A stretch of DNA of 64,000 nucleotides from Candidatus Hodarchaeota archaeon. Its GTDB lineage: Archaea > Asgardarchaeota > Heimdallarchaeia > Hodarchaeales > Hodarchaeaceae. Positions 18,762-28,693 of this stretch are shown here, in pieces. The notes under the pieces were generated by a model. The model was not told where the DNA came from and did no database searches. It saw only the letters and a list, made by a program, of their open reading frames with translations. Both the position numbers and the translations under genes were made by a program. The stretch covers positions 1-64,000 of the forward strand of contig JAEOSR010000153.1 in assembly GCA_016840285.1 (NCBI GenBank). The letters are read 5' to 3'. Numbering within the stretch: the first letter of the stretch is position 1; each line of letters opens with the position of its first letter.

Positions 18762-19694
18762 ATGGGCCTAATCATGCCATTATCAATATTAAAATTCTTT
18801 CGTGAGCTCACCCAATTTGATTTTAGGATCCTCTCTGTTATTGAAGTATTGATGGCGAGATATGAATTGGTACCAACTGAGGAAATAGCAGCATATCTAC
18901 AGTATACAGAAAAAAAAATACAAACTGCCCTTAATAGGCTCCGAAAATTCAAACTAGTCATGATAACTCAACGCCATTATCTTGGAGCAGCGTTAACATT
19001 TTCAGGCTACGATGCTTTAGCATTAAAAGCACTAGTAGAAAAAGGAATAATCGCACAAATAGGCCCAGAAGTTGGAGCAGGGAAAGAAAGTGACATTCGA
19101 ATGGCCGTTGATGATGAGGGGACTGAATTTCTGTTAAAAATGCACAGATTAGGAAAAGCAGATTTTCGTGCGACAAAGAGAGTTCGGGCTTTTATTGCTG
19201 AAAAAAGTCATATATCACCCCTTTATGAAAGTCGTTTGTCCGCAGAACGAGAATACAAGGCATTAAGTGATCTTTTTGAAGCGGGAGTAAGTGTTCCAGA
19301 ACCGATAGCTCAGAATCGGCATGTAGTAGCCATGAATATTATCTTTGGCCAGGATCTCTATCGTATGAAGAAGAATGAATTTCAAACAGACGAAGAGATA
19401 TTGACATTATTTGACAATATTATCCATGAAATGCAGAAAGCAGTGAAGCAAGGCTATATTCATGGTGATTTAAGTGAATACAATATTCGTTTAAACGAAG
19501 AAAACTATCCCGTGTTTTTTGACTGGCCCCAATATATTGAGACTGAGTCTGAGCAGGCTGAGAGAATATTAATTAGAGATCTGCGTAATATTCTTAACTA
19601 TTTCAAGAAAAAATTCCAAATGACAGTCAAGACAAATGTTTCAGAGTTACTGTTGAAATATTTCAATAACTGGGAGTTACACTCGGTTTTGTGA
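18762..19694 (+). CDS. rio2: RIO2-type atypical serine kinase
   Basis: RIO2 acts in small-subunit maturation as a kinase/ATPase. The 310-residue protein has an N-terminal winged helix (about 5-90), a nucleotide loop GPEVGAGKESD (101-111), the ATP Lys in LLKMH (126), the catalytic loop HGDLSEYN (234-241) with D236 and N241, and metal-ligand D254 in FFDWPQ. That set defines RIO2 rather than RIO1. Its stop overlaps the GTG of the next gene by four bases. Neighbouring genes for DUF460 and LSm proteins fit an RNA-maturation theme. Confidence 0.93.
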   Translation: MGLIMPLSILKFFRELTQFDFRILSVIEVLMARYELVPTEEIAAYLQYTEKKIQTALNRLRKFKLVMITQRHYLGAALTFSGYDALALKALVEKGIIAQIGPEVGAGKESDIRMAVDDEGTEFLLKMHRLGKADFRATKRVRAFIAEKSHISPLYESRLSAEREYKALSDLFEAGVSVPEPIAQNRHVVAMNIIFGQDLYRMKKNEFQTDEEILTLFDNIIHEMQKAVKQGYIHGDLSEYNIRLNEENYPVFFDWPQYIETESEQAERILIRDLRNILNYFKKKFQMTVKTNVSELLLKYFNNWELHSVL

Positions 19695-21895
19695 TTATGC
19701 CAGAAACATCTATTATTTTCGGATTAGATATCCTAGCTCGATCTAATAGGCCTAGTAAGGGATCTATCTTTTCACTTGTTGTTTTAACACAAGATCATTT
19801 AGATAAATATCCTAAAATAAACCGAAGAACTTTGTTTAACAAGATTGAAGATTTAAAACCTAATTATATCGCCATGGATAATATTTTTGAGTTATCACCA
19901 AGCGCAAAGGGCATCACACGTTTTCTTCAGAAAATTCCCCCCCAAACTATGTTGGTTCAGGTTACTGGATCTCCACGAACAGGAATGGAGAAGATATCTA
20001 GCCTTACTCGAAAACATAGGTTAAAAAAAGAGCTTAGTTTTTCTTCTGGTTTTCAGAAGATAAATTCTCTGGAAACAGCAGAAGTATGTGCTCGCTTATG
20101 TCAAAAACATGTTGGACATGAGATACTGGCTTTTGAAGAAGAAATACGAATCCGTGTATCTAAGAAAAAAAGTCATGGACGAGGTGGCTGGTCGGCTCCA
20201 CGTTATGAGCGGATCAGTCGTGCTGCAGTTGCACAAGCGGGGGATGAAGTCGAATCAATTTTACATGGAAAAAATATTTCATGGGAAGTGTTTGAATATC
20301 CTAAACGTCGGGTTTACATTACTCAACTTGAGAAAAGCTTGATTCCTGAAATTCAAGCCCTAATTAAACCTTTATCTACAGAGCTTGTTTATGTGACTTT
20401 GGAACGAATATCAAAATCAAAACTTGATTTTCAACCACTAGACGTTGACATTGCGCCAGCAAGTCTTTCTCTTAAAAATATCATTTTAGGAGTTGACCCT
20501 GGCACGACAACAGGGATGGCGGTCGTAGATTTAATGAAAGGGAGTCTATTATATTTAAATTCTAAACGGGAATGTGGAATCTCAACGATCATTAGGACTG
20601 CATCGAAATTTGGAAAAATATGTTATGTTGCAGCTGACGTGATCCCTATCCCTGCGACAGTTGAGAAAATTGCAAAAATTACTGGTGCAAAATTGATAGC
20701 GCCTACTGTTTTGGTGTCTGCAGCTGCCAAAAGAGAATACTTACATGATTACAGAGATAAAACGGTTAATTACAGTCATCTGAATTCTCACGAGAGGGAT
20801 GCGCTTTTTGGAGCATTAAAAGCATTTAATTCGTTGAAAGAACAGCTTTCAAAGATAAATCAGACTGTCAGAAACTCACATCCAGAATTAATTCCTAGAT
20901 TGCCTGAGATTCAAAGGCTTGTAATATCAGGAAATAGTATTTCTAACGCAATTGAAATGATGCAAGGAAAAGTTAGGGTTCAACAAAGCCTTATTGCCGA
21001 AGAAGAACCAGATCAAATGACTATATCATTAAAACATGAGAATGAAGTTTTACAAGCTAAAATCGATGCGATATACGAAGAAATGGACAAGTTAGACCAA
21101 GAAGCTGTATTCTGGCGAAAGCAAGCACGAGGAAAAACAGTCAAGATAAAAGAGTGGAAAGATAAATTTGAGCGAGAACGATTAAAACGCTCCAATCTGA
21201 TGCAAAAAAGGATTTCTGCAGCCGTGGAGCGTGAAGTGGGGAGAATAAAGGGAGAAAACCAAGAAATTCGACGGATGCTTCGCCAAAACCAACAAGAAAT
21301 GGAAAAACTCAAACAAATCAGAAATTTCTGGGTACAAGGACGGGAGATACCATTAAAAGTTATGAAATCTTTTTCTGAGTCCGCAATAAGAGAAACAGAA
21401 GAAAATTATGGTCTCAATGATGGAGATATTGTATTGGTTCTTGATCCAAGTGGTGGAGGGGCTCAGACAGCTCAGAAAATGATTGATATGGGTGTTAGAT
21501 GTGTAATTACCCCAGAGGATTCAGCTAAATTTTCTGATCAAGCCCTGAGTCAGTTTGAAGATAACTGTGTCCCCTGGCTTCATCTATCACTCAAAGATTT
21601 TTCGATGAGAACTGAAACCTCAAGTCAACAAAAACTTGAATTGTGGGTATATGACGGACTCTACCTGACTGATGTGGGGATCAAAGAAGAAATTAGGAAA
21701 AGAGAGCTGAAGCTTCGTGAAAAACTCCGTCAAAAGAGGATAGCTTTAATTAAAAAGTCTAAACAATCATCTAAGTCACAATTAAGTACAGAACTTGATA
21801 TTGATAAAATTCTTGATGATTTCAAGGATGATTATATAGCACATTATTATCCAGATTACGAAGAAAAATTAGAAGATTCATCAGAAGAAGAATGA
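19691..21895 (+). CDS. DUF460 protein with RuvC-like domain and coiled coil
   Basis: This 734-residue archaeal protein belongs to a conserved family of unknown function. Around residues 264-280 it has ILGVDPGTTTGMAVVDL, an RNase H/RuvC-like first strand with an acidic residue. A long charged coiled coil follows (about 445-560). A C-terminal domain begins near 565 with DGDIVLVLDPSGGG and ends in a Lys-rich and then acidic tail. The GTG overlaps the rio2 stop; an ATG two codons later is an alternative. The coupling to rio2 hints at a role in nucleic-acid processing, which is inference. Confidence 0.8.
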   Translation: MIMPETSIIFGLDILARSNRPSKGSIFSLVVLTQDHLDKYPKINRRTLFNKIEDLKPNYIAMDNIFELSPSAKGITRFLQKIPPQTMLVQVTGSPRTGMEKISSLTRKHRLKKELSFSSGFQKINSLETAEVCARLCQKHVGHEILAFEEEIRIRVSKKKSHGRGGWSAPRYERISRAAVAQAGDEVESILHGKNISWEVFEYPKRRVYITQLEKSLIPEIQALIKPLSTELVYVTLERISKSKLDFQPLDVDIAPASLSLKNIILGVDPGTTTGMAVVDLMKGSLLYLNSKRECGISTIIRTASKFGKICYVAADVIPIPATVEKIAKITGAKLIAPTVLVSAAAKREYLHDYRDKTVNYSHLNSHERDALFGALKAFNSLKEQLSKINQTVRNSHPELIPRLPEIQRLVISGNSISNAIEMMQGKVRVQQSLIAEEEPDQMTISLKHENEVLQAKIDAIYEEMDKLDQEAVFWRKQARGKTVKIKEWKDKFERERLKRSNLMQKRISAAVEREVGRIKGENQEIRRMLRQNQQEMEKLKQIRNFWVQGREIPLKVMKSFSESAIRETEENYGLNDGDIVLVLDPSGGGAQTAQKMIDMGVRCVITPEDSAKFSDQALSQFEDNCVPWLHLSLKDFSMRTETSSQQKLELWVYDGLYLTDVGIKEEIRKRELKLREKLRQKRIALIKKSKQSSKSQLSTELDIDKILDDFKDDYIAHYYPDYEEKLEDSSEEE

Positions 21896-22002
21896 TATCT
21901 AGCTGATTTTTTAAGATCGAAGAAAAATTTTTAGAATTAATAGCTAAGACGACAGATTTGAAGGGATTTCAGTCCTTTAATCTTCAAAGAGGAATTACAA
22001 TA

Positions 22003-22221
22003 ATGTCACAGCCATTGCAAACATTAGAAAAATCCGTGGGCAAAATAATAACTGTTCAGCTCAAAAGTAATCAGCTTTACACTGGACGTCTCCGAATTAC
22101 GGACCAATATATGAACCTGATCTTGGAAGACTGTTCTGAAGTCGAAGATGGGAAGATTAGAAAACGTTATGGACAAGCATTCCTCCGAGGAAATAATATT
22201 CTTTTCATCAAAATCGAATAG
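22003..22221 (+). CDS. LSm/Sm-like RNA-binding protein
   Basis: This small RNA-binding protein of 72 residues should form a ring like archaeal Sm proteins. It has the Sm1 pattern in GKIITVQLKSNQLYTGRLR and the Sm2 pattern near the end in FLRGNNILFI. The ATG at 22003 is chosen because AGAGGAA lies nine bases before it. An in-frame TTG at 21958 would add 15 residues that do not fit the family. It follows the DUF460 gene by about 100 bases. Confidence 0.88.
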   Translation: MSQPLQTLEKSVGKIITVQLKSNQLYTGRLRITDQYMNLILEDCSEVEDGKIRKRYGQAFLRGNNILFIKIE

Positions 22222-22298
22222 ATAATCAAGAAACTCCCTTATTAGGAGACCATTCTTGAAAATCATTACTTATACTTCATAAGGCTGGGTATATTTAC

Positions 22299-23018
22299 AT
22301 GAGTAGGGAATTGATTCCAATTGGAGTGCCAATAATAGATGATTTCATTACAGGAATTCCACGGGACGCTCTCATTTTGATATTAGGCGATCCTGGATCA
22401 GGATTCACCACATTTATGCACCAATTATTAGTTACACGCGCTAAAAGTGGCGTTCCTGCTATTTACACTTCGCTGGATAAGCCAGAAAGTGAAATCCGTC
22501 ATGATTTGGCTACATTTGGATGGAAACTCGATGAAATGATATGGCACTTCAATGACCTAAGCCCATCTACAAGAAAACGAGAGGCTCGAACTCTTCAATG
22601 GGAAGGAGATGCTGTGAATATAGTCTCTCATAATCTTTTTAGGAAAATCATAGAAAACAAAGAAGATAAAGTAATTACTGCTTTTGATTCTGTGGTAAAT
22701 ACAGTAACTTACATGTTAATTCAGTCATCTCTGAAATCAGTTTTACGCTTTTTGAATGAGTACTCTGCTACAATCAAAGGTACAAATGGTTGGCACTTCC
22801 TCACAATGGTACGGGGTGCTCATGGAAATGATGTTGAGAATATCTTTTCTCACTATAGTGATGTTGTATTAGAGTTTGTTATGACTCTTAACACAGAAAC
22901 AAGGCTATATGAAAGGGTGTTGGGGATTAAAAAATTATTGGGGGTAGATTCTAGTGTTTTTCCCATTGAATTTGATAAACATGGGATAAGGCCAATTACG
23001 ACCTCGAAGATTCGGTAA
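22299..23018 (+). CDS. RecA/KaiC-like ATPase-fold protein with degenerate Walker A
   Basis: This 239-residue protein begins with a KaiC-type N-terminus (IPIGVPIIDDFITGIP) and a P-loop at 30-38 reading GDPGSGFTT, with Phe where the catalytic Lys is expected. The following segment (YTSLDKPESEIRHDLATFG) is typical of RecA-superfamily KaiC-like proteins in archaea. The loss of the Lys suggests weak or absent ATP hydrolysis. Its role is not known to me; relatives are proposed signalling or chromosome proteins. Its 3' end overlaps the convergent PfkB gene by 23 bases. Confidence 0.65.
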   Translation: MSRELIPIGVPIIDDFITGIPRDALILILGDPGSGFTTFMHQLLVTRAKSGVPAIYTSLDKPESEIRHDLATFGWKLDEMIWHFNDLSPSTRKREARTLQWEGDAVNIVSHNLFRKIIENKEDKVITAFDSVVNTVTYMLIQSSLKSVLRFLNEYSATIKGTNGWHFLTMVRGAHGNDVENIFSHYSDVVLEFVMTLNTETRLYERVLGIKKLLGVDSSVFPIEFDKHGIRPITTSKIR

Positions 23019-23973
23019 TCTTGACTCTGATTTTTTCTTGTCGAACGCGGATTATGTCCTCAGAGAACCTCTCTAGAGATCTCCTTTGTTCAAGAAATAG
23101 AGACGTGACACTTGTGGCAAATGAAACCGCGTCTAGTTCATTTTGGAATACCTTAAAATGAGTAGCGAATACAAAAAGAAAAACATCCCCTGCTCCTGTT
23201 TCATCATCAATATTTCCTTCTGTGTAAGCAGGGACATCAAATACATGGGTATCTTGTTGTCTTTTAAATCCTATAATAGCCCCATTTTTTCCTCGAGTGA
23301 GAATTACAGAGGTAATTGGTGTTCTTAAGATCTTATTTACAACTGTAATGGGATGGTTTCCTAGACCCAAATATTTTGATTCTTCTTCGGATATCTTAAG
23401 ACAATCAACAAAATCTAAGATCCTTGGATCCCACCAATTATGGAATATTATTTTCCCTTCTGATGTGAGGTGACGAAAACAGCCTTGGGGATCAAAAGCG
23501 ATGTAGGAACACTTATTTTTCAAGAAACTAAAAAGGTGATGGTCATTAAATTCATGAAAAACAGAACCGATTATCGCTACTGGGGAATTTACAAATTCCC
23601 AGTTAAAATCTGTTGGATTAAACTGCAACGGGGGATTTTTTAAGAACAATATTCTTTCTTTTTTGTCATTAGAATATACTAAGCGAAAAAGAGGACATTC
23701 GGATTGTATCTTAAGATTATTTAAGATCATACTGTAATTTGGGTAATTTTTCAATAAAGTAATTGCTTTGGGGCAAGTATAAGCATAGACTAATGGTGGG
23801 AACATCCATGAGTACATTTTTGAAAGAATTATTCCTACTATTCCCGCAAAAGATGGTGGCCCTCCTATTGATAGATTATTTTGATTTTTAACTAGAGACC
23901 CGTTTTGATTATCATGAATCACAGTATCTAATACCATTTGGCCAAGAGTTACGGTAGGTCTCCTTTTTCTCAC
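22996..23973 (-). CDS. PfkB/ribokinase-family sugar or nucleoside kinase
   Basis: This kinase phosphorylates a small hydroxylated substrate with ATP. The 325-residue protein has the PfkB substrate-side motif GGPPSFAG (37-44) and the C-terminal signature DDETGAGDVFLF with the anion-hole GAGD at 260-263 and catalytic Asp263. Residues between are diverged, so ribose, inositol and nucleosides are all possible substrates. It is monocistronic and convergent with the KaiC-like gene. Confidence 0.78.
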   Translation of the reverse strand: MRKRRPTVTLGQMVLDTVIHDNQNGSLVKNQNNLSIGGPPSFAGIVGIILSKMYSWMFPPLVYAYTCPKAITLLKNYPNYSMILNNLKIQSECPLFRLVYSNDKKERILFLKNPPLQFNPTDFNWEFVNSPVAIIGSVFHEFNDHHLFSFLKNKCSYIAFDPQGCFRHLTSEGKIIFHNWWDPRILDFVDCLKISEEESKYLGLGNHPITVVNKILRTPITSVILTRGKNGAIIGFKRQQDTHVFDVPAYTEGNIDDETGAGDVFLFVFATHFKVFQNELDAVSFATSVTSLFLEQRRSLERFSEDIIRVRQEKIRVKITESSRS

Positions 23974-24145
23974 TTAGGTCAGCTCACATAAATTAAGTAG
24001 GAAATACAGTAAGGTTTAAATTTTTGCTAAAGGTTAAATCTATTATTCGAGAATAGTTGTTGTATTAACCAGAAACCCAGTTCTATAAACCATATGGAAC
24101 AATATGCTGTCTTAAGACTTTATGGGTTTCTATGAAGGTGGAAAC

Positions 24146-24580
24146 ATGGCTTTTGCGCTTACAGTTGAACAAAAGAAGAAATTAATTAAATTATTACAAG
24201 AAATCGTTCGGTATGCAGATCTAGAAGCATTGGCATTAGTCACCCGAACCGGAATGAGCGTTGCATTTTTCTCAGAGAAGGATGCAGATCCCGATTTATT
24301 TTCCGCGTTATCTGCAGCTGTGCTGAGCACTGGCGGGATGGTTGTAGATAGAATGGATCATGGGCATTTATGGGAAGTATTAGTTCGTGGTGAGAAGGGT
24401 TACACCGTATTAAGTTCAGCAGAGGATTTCATCTTAATAGGAGCATCTAACGAAGCCCACTCCTTGGGCCTTGCGATTAGAGTACTCCGTCGGTACTCGC
24501 GCAAAATACCAGAAATCTTCAAAGAAGAGGAGAAAGATATTTCCAGTCTGGTATCTGAGCTTAAGGATTTACTGAGTTAG
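24146..24580 (+). CDS. Roadblock/LC7-domain protein
   Basis: This 144-residue protein has the roadblock alpha/beta pattern: an N-terminal helix, LEALALVTRTGMSVAFFSEK, a central helix with LSAAVLSTGGMVVDRM, then YTVLSSAEDFILIGAS. Roadblock proteins regulate small GTPases and are abundant in Asgard archaea. The ATG at 24146 follows AAGGTGG by five bases; an ATG at 24122 would add eight residues. The gene at 24615 follows by 34 bases and may be co-transcribed. The partner GTPase is not in the window. Confidence 0.8.
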   Translation: MAFALTVEQKKKLIKLLQEIVRYADLEALALVTRTGMSVAFFSEKDADPDLFSALSAAVLSTGGMVVDRMDHGHLWEVLVRGEKGYTVLSSAEDFILIGASNEAHSLGLAIRVLRRYSRKIPEIFKEEEKDISSLVSELKDLLS

Positions 24581-24614
24581 CCCTAAGAACAACTAATTGA
24601 AGGAATAATTTCTT

Positions 24615-25259
24615 TTGATTTCCCTTTTTCTTTTACTTTTTTCCTTGAATCTAGTTTTTGTAGCAATATTAAGCTCAGTCGATGGATTCCTGCTGTTAAT
24701 CCTGATCCTGCCTTGGACAACACTCAATTACACGATCTTATGCTTCAAAGGCTTACGATACTCATCGAATGATTACCTTCAACAGTTAGCAGGAAGACTT
24801 TATTGGATTAGTCAAGGAGCTTTTCAAGGTACAGTGATAGCTGTCTTGAATATTACTCTGGGAGTTATTATCATCCCCGATTCTAGTTTAGCACAGTTTG
24901 GGATGTTAAACTCAATTCTTGTATTTCTATTGTTACCTTTTCCTGGTTTTCTAATCCTCAATCTGAAAAAAGTGGATCAAGAGCACTTATATGGTTTAAT
25001 ATATCAGCAAATGGTTCAAAGGGGTGAAGCACCCCAATTCATTGAATTAACGTCTGAACTTCTAACAATGACAGAACGTTATACAGAGGAGTACATAAAT
25101 CAGCTAAAAAAGGTTCGAGACTATGTTTATCAATTTATAACACAAAATTTTCAACAAATCTCTCCATTTTTTCAACAAGAACAGAACCACCACTTGAATT
25201 TAGAAAGTTTGGCTTATTTTCTCACGAAGAGAGCAACTTCGCTAGAAATTGAATTATAA
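24615..25259 (+). CDS. Membrane protein of unknown function
   Basis: This 214-residue protein was not recognised. It has about four hydrophobic segments in the first 115 residues (near 4-20, 27-45, 68-90 and 97-117), then a helical, glutamine-rich cytoplasmic-looking tail from about 120. The TTG start has AAGGAA upstream. It follows the roadblock gene closely, so it may anchor a roadblock/GTPase module at the membrane; this is inference from position only. Confidence 0.55.
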   Translation: MISLFLLLFSLNLVFVAILSSVDGFLLLILILPWTTLNYTILCFKGLRYSSNDYLQQLAGRLYWISQGAFQGTVIAVLNITLGVIIIPDSSLAQFGMLNSILVFLLLPFPGFLILNLKKVDQEHLYGLIYQQMVQRGEAPQFIELTSELLTMTERYTEEYINQLKKVRDYVYQFITQNFQQISPFFQQEQNHHLNLESLAYFLTKRATSLEIEL

Positions 25260-25472
25260 CAATAGCACAGTTAAATTGTGTAATTTGAAAGTGTTTTAAC
25301 AGAGAATAATATTCAATGGAGCTATTCAAGTCAAAAAAAAGGACTTTCCTAAACCAAAAGTGAAGCGTAAAATACAAGAGCATCTTCAGCAGAGAATTCT
25401 CATAAAAAATTAATTAATGCATTCTGAAAGTGTTAGTACAGAATTTTTTCGTCAAAAAATGAGGTTTCCTCT

Positions 25473-25748
25473 TTGGGTAAGAAACGTAAGTCTGGTGGGC
25501 GAAGCAAGGGTAAAAAAGGGACTCTTTCAAAAGTTCAATGTTCATCATGCCGTCGAATGATACCACGGGATAAAGCTAAACGCAAAACAAGTTATAAAGC
25601 TCTCGTTGATTTCACAATAGGAAAAGAATTGCGACAACAGGGGGCTCATGTCCCTCGTGTTCCATATGTAAGGTACTATTGTGTATCCTGCGCAATTCAC
25701 AGGCATCACGTTAAAATTCGGGCGGAAGACGAACGAAAAAACCGATAA
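25473..25748 (+). CDS. rps26e: 30S ribosomal protein S26e
   Basis: This small-subunit protein of 91 residues is found in eukaryotes and some archaea, near the mRNA exit. It has the S26e signature VQCSSCRRMIPRDKAK and a second pair in YYCVSC, together a zinc-binding C4 site, with a basic N-terminus (GKKRKSGGRSKGKK). The TTG start has GAGG eight bases upstream. A tRNA-Arg gene begins 25 bases after the stop. Confidence 0.93.
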   Translation: MGKKRKSGGRSKGKKGTLSKVQCSSCRRMIPRDKAKRKTSYKALVDFTIGKELRQQGAHVPRVPYVRYYCVSCAIHRHHVKIRAEDERKNR

Positions 25749-25772
25749 GAAGGTTTAAAAACCTAGTAGTGT

Positions 25773-25898
25773 GGATCCGTGGCTCAGCCTGGATAGAGCG
25801 TCTGGCTTCGGAAGGCAGAACCTGTTCATGAATTACTTTGAAATGGGATGATACCTGAAGTAACCAGAATGTCGTGGGTTCAAATCCCTCCGGATCCG
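25773..25898 (+). tRNA. tRNA-Arg(TCG) with 51-nt intron
   Basis: The acceptor GGATCCG pairs perfectly with CGGATCC (25891-25897), with discriminator G at 25898. The D stem is GCTC/GAGC. The anticodon stem TCTGG (25801-25805) pairs with CCAGA (25864-25868). The loop reads C-T-TCG-G, giving anticodon TCG. An intron at 25812-25862 lies between positions 37 and 38. Flanking bulges GGA and TAA separated by a CTTC/GAAG helix form a canonical bulge-helix-bulge. The T stem has one T-T mismatch. No well-spaced TATA box is seen, so it may be co-transcribed with rps26e. Confidence 0.92.
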
Positions 25899-26041
25899 CT
25901 ATTCTTCTAGCTTGAATCCCTTTCCTAAAACTTGTTTTTACCGATGTGAAGCCAAGAAATTTTCAGAAAAATTACTAAAAAAAAGGTAGGTTGAGTCATG
26001 GGAACCTACTCCTAGATATCTTACTATCCAATTCAGCTTGA

Positions 26042-28477
26042 TTATAATTTGTCGTAATAATCTTCTGGTTTGGGTGGGAGAGGATGATGAAAACCTTTGC
26101 GCTTGCGAGTGGCAATCACAAATTGCCGGGCTAATCCTCCGCCTTCTTCTTCAGGTTTTGATGGATCTCCTGGTACTTTTTCCCAATGATCAAATACCAT
26201 TTGACTGAAGGCGAACCCAGAGGTTTCGGATCGAAGTTCTGTTGTTATCCCGAATGATTCAGTAACAGGAACCTCAGCAATGATGATATTTAGGGGAGTT
26301 CCCTCTCGTTTTTGAGTATCAACCACACGGCCCCTTCTTCTAGTAAGAACTTTGTAGACATTCCCTAAGTATTGCTCAGGGACTTGGACTTGAACCTTAT
26401 ATATAGGTTCCAAGAGGATAGGTTCCGCCATTAACATGGCACCAAAACAAGCTCTACGAGAGACTGGCATAACTTGTCCCGCACCACGATGGACTGGATC
26501 TTCATGGAGCTTCACATCTTCGAGCATGAATCGTAATCCATAAAAAGGCTCACCACATAACGGCCCCTCCTTAGCTGCCCACCGAAAACCTTGAATAATA
26601 TAGTCTTTTACTTCTCTGAGGTATTGAACTCCCTTGGTCGCATCTATATAGAAATTGGGATCATTTTCTTCAGGACCCATTCCCCAGACCTTTCGGCCAG
26701 CTTTAGCTTCCCATCCTGCTTCGTCTCTGAGAATTTGAGCCATTTCTTTGCGATCTGTATATTGATGAATCTCTCCTCTTTCAATTAGCTTGATGGCACC
26801 AGAATCCAGGGGACCTGCACGAACCCAAAGCCGGTTATGCTTGTTGGGTGATTTAGCCAAGGACTGCTGATATGATTCCCCTTGAACTGACTCCCGAAAA
26901 ACTACAATAGGTTCACTTTGGATTACTTCAAGATGTTGTAGGTCTTGAAGGTCTTTTATGGCAATCTCAAGATGAAGTTCTCCAGTCCCTGAAAGAAGAT
27001 ATTCACCTGTTTCCTCATTGATTTTTGTTTTGAGGGATGGATCAACTAACTCCATAAGCTGCATCCCTTCTGCCAGTTTCGGGAGATCACTTGGAGTTTT
27101 TGCTTCGATAGCAACAGTGACAACTGGTTCTACTGCATAAGAAAGCGCATGAAATGGCATTACTGTTTCAAGACTAGTTATTGTGCTACTAGCTGTAGCG
27201 CCGCGCAATCCCTGTAAAGCTACGATATTTCCTGCGGGAATCTCTTCAACTTTTTCTGTTTTGGCTCCCATAAGCATTGATACTTGTTGTATATTGGTAG
27301 TAAAACGCCGTTCTTTTCCTCCTGGTTTATATCCTGGAAGTAGAGCTGTAATTTTCTGACCAGCTTTTATTTTACCAGAAAAGATTCTTCCCATGGCAAT
27401 TATTCTTTTTGCCTTTCCTGGAATCATTTTGGAAAGTGCAATCATAACTGGTGCATTTTCGTTACACTCTAGTAGTCCCTTCCCTTCTTCAGTTTCAAAA
27501 TCTCCAGTCCAGAAGCTTTTGAAGCGATATTTTTGTGCCTCTATGGGTGATGGGCAAAACTGAATAACCATATCCAATACAGCTTTTTCCACAGGAAGCC
27601 ATTTTTCTAGAAGAGCTTTTGCAATTCTTTTTGGTGGTTCAAGCCAGATACTCTCATCTAGCCGTAATTCTAATTGTTTTGCCACCTTTTTGAGTGAATC
27701 TATGTCATTATCCTCAGCTTTTTGATATATTTCGTATGTTGGTTTAAGAACGCCATTTACAAAATTATTTTTCATCCAAAGGTTTTTAATCAATTTATCA
27801 ATTGGTTGTCCTGTTTTTTCATGCCAAATCTCTGCTAGAGCGGGAATAGTTAATCCAAAACGATGAATTGCTGAACCAAAAGCGACAGTACCTTGCCGAG
27901 GATCTACACGCCAAATTTTCTTGTACTCAGGAGGTGCATATGTCTCGATAAGGACATTAAAGTCACTAATTATCGTCTTGAACTTTTCATAAGCATTATC
28001 GGGTGTCATCCGCATTTCTGTAATTAATCGGTCCACTTTATTGATTATCAAAACAGGACGGACGCGTTCCGCCAATGCTTGTTGGGTAACAACTTCAGTT
28101 TGAACCATAACTCCCTCAACAGCATCAACAAGAACAAGGGCGCCATCAACCACTCGTAATGCTGAAGTAACTTCCCCAGAGAAATCAACGTGTCCAGGGG
28201 TATCTTGAAGATTGATAAGATAGGTTTTTTCGTTAAATTCATGAACGAGGGAAATTCCTGTGGTTTTGATAGTAATTCCTCGTTCTTGTTCGTCATCACG
28301 CGTATCTGTGGCTCGTGCTTCTCCAGCGATTTTTTCTGCTAGAAGGCCACAGGCCGCAAGAAGAGAATCAGTCAACGTGCTTTTGCCGTGGTCTATATGC
28401 GCAATTACACCAAGGTTACGTACTAAATCTCGATTGTACAGTAATTTTTGCGCTTCTTCTACAGTAAATTTTGGCAT
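26042..28477 (-). CDS. fusA (aef2): Translation elongation factor 2, eukaryote-like
   Basis: This GTPase drives ribosomal translocation. The 811-residue protein has G1 AHIDHGKST (26-34), DTPGHVDF and NKVDR. The region after the G domain (LWMKNNF, LEKWLPVEKAVLDMV, CPSPIEAQKYR) and the C-terminus (VFDHWEKVPGDP, TRKRKG, a final DKL) follow eukaryotic eEF2 rather than the roughly 730-residue archaeal form, from remembered family sequences. The diphthamide loop reads EDPVHRGAGQ with His663. GGAGAT lies nine bases before the ATG. The gene is monocistronic. Confidence 0.94.
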   Translation of the reverse strand: MPKFTVEEAQKLLYNRDLVRNLGVIAHIDHGKSTLTDSLLAACGLLAEKIAGEARATDTRDDEQERGITIKTTGISLVHEFNEKTYLINLQDTPGHVDFSGEVTSALRVVDGALVLVDAVEGVMVQTEVVTQQALAERVRPVLIINKVDRLITEMRMTPDNAYEKFKTIISDFNVLIETYAPPEYKKIWRVDPRQGTVAFGSAIHRFGLTIPALAEIWHEKTGQPIDKLIKNLWMKNNFVNGVLKPTYEIYQKAEDNDIDSLKKVAKQLELRLDESIWLEPPKRIAKALLEKWLPVEKAVLDMVIQFCPSPIEAQKYRFKSFWTGDFETEEGKGLLECNENAPVMIALSKMIPGKAKRIIAMGRIFSGKIKAGQKITALLPGYKPGGKERRFTTNIQQVSMLMGAKTEKVEEIPAGNIVALQGLRGATASSTITSLETVMPFHALSYAVEPVVTVAIEAKTPSDLPKLAEGMQLMELVDPSLKTKINEETGEYLLSGTGELHLEIAIKDLQDLQHLEVIQSEPIVVFRESVQGESYQQSLAKSPNKHNRLWVRAGPLDSGAIKLIERGEIHQYTDRKEMAQILRDEAGWEAKAGRKVWGMGPEENDPNFYIDATKGVQYLREVKDYIIQGFRWAAKEGPLCGEPFYGLRFMLEDVKLHEDPVHRGAGQVMPVSRRACFGAMLMAEPILLEPIYKVQVQVPEQYLGNVYKVLTRRRGRVVDTQKREGTPLNIIIAEVPVTESFGITTELRSETSGFAFSQMVFDHWEKVPGDPSKPEEEGGGLARQFVIATRKRKGFHHPLPPKPEDYYDKL

Positions 28478-28693
28478 TTGAATAATCTCCGTTTAAGTAT
28501 AAAGATAAGAATAAAGCGTTTTCATCTTTAATTGTTAAAAATGATTTATTTATAGAATGGTACTTATAGAAACTTTTAAAGGTGTTTCTACCGTTGATTA
28601 CAGAATTTTGGAAACATGATATTAGCACTTCTATATACATAGTCTGTTTTTCAAAAGATTTATTTTATTATGATTAGGTGCTATTTTGTAAAC

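Noticed and set aside
25754..25761. TTTAAAAA as the tRNA-Arg TATA box
   Set aside because: It lies only 12-19 bases before the tRNA, too close for an archaeal TATA box.
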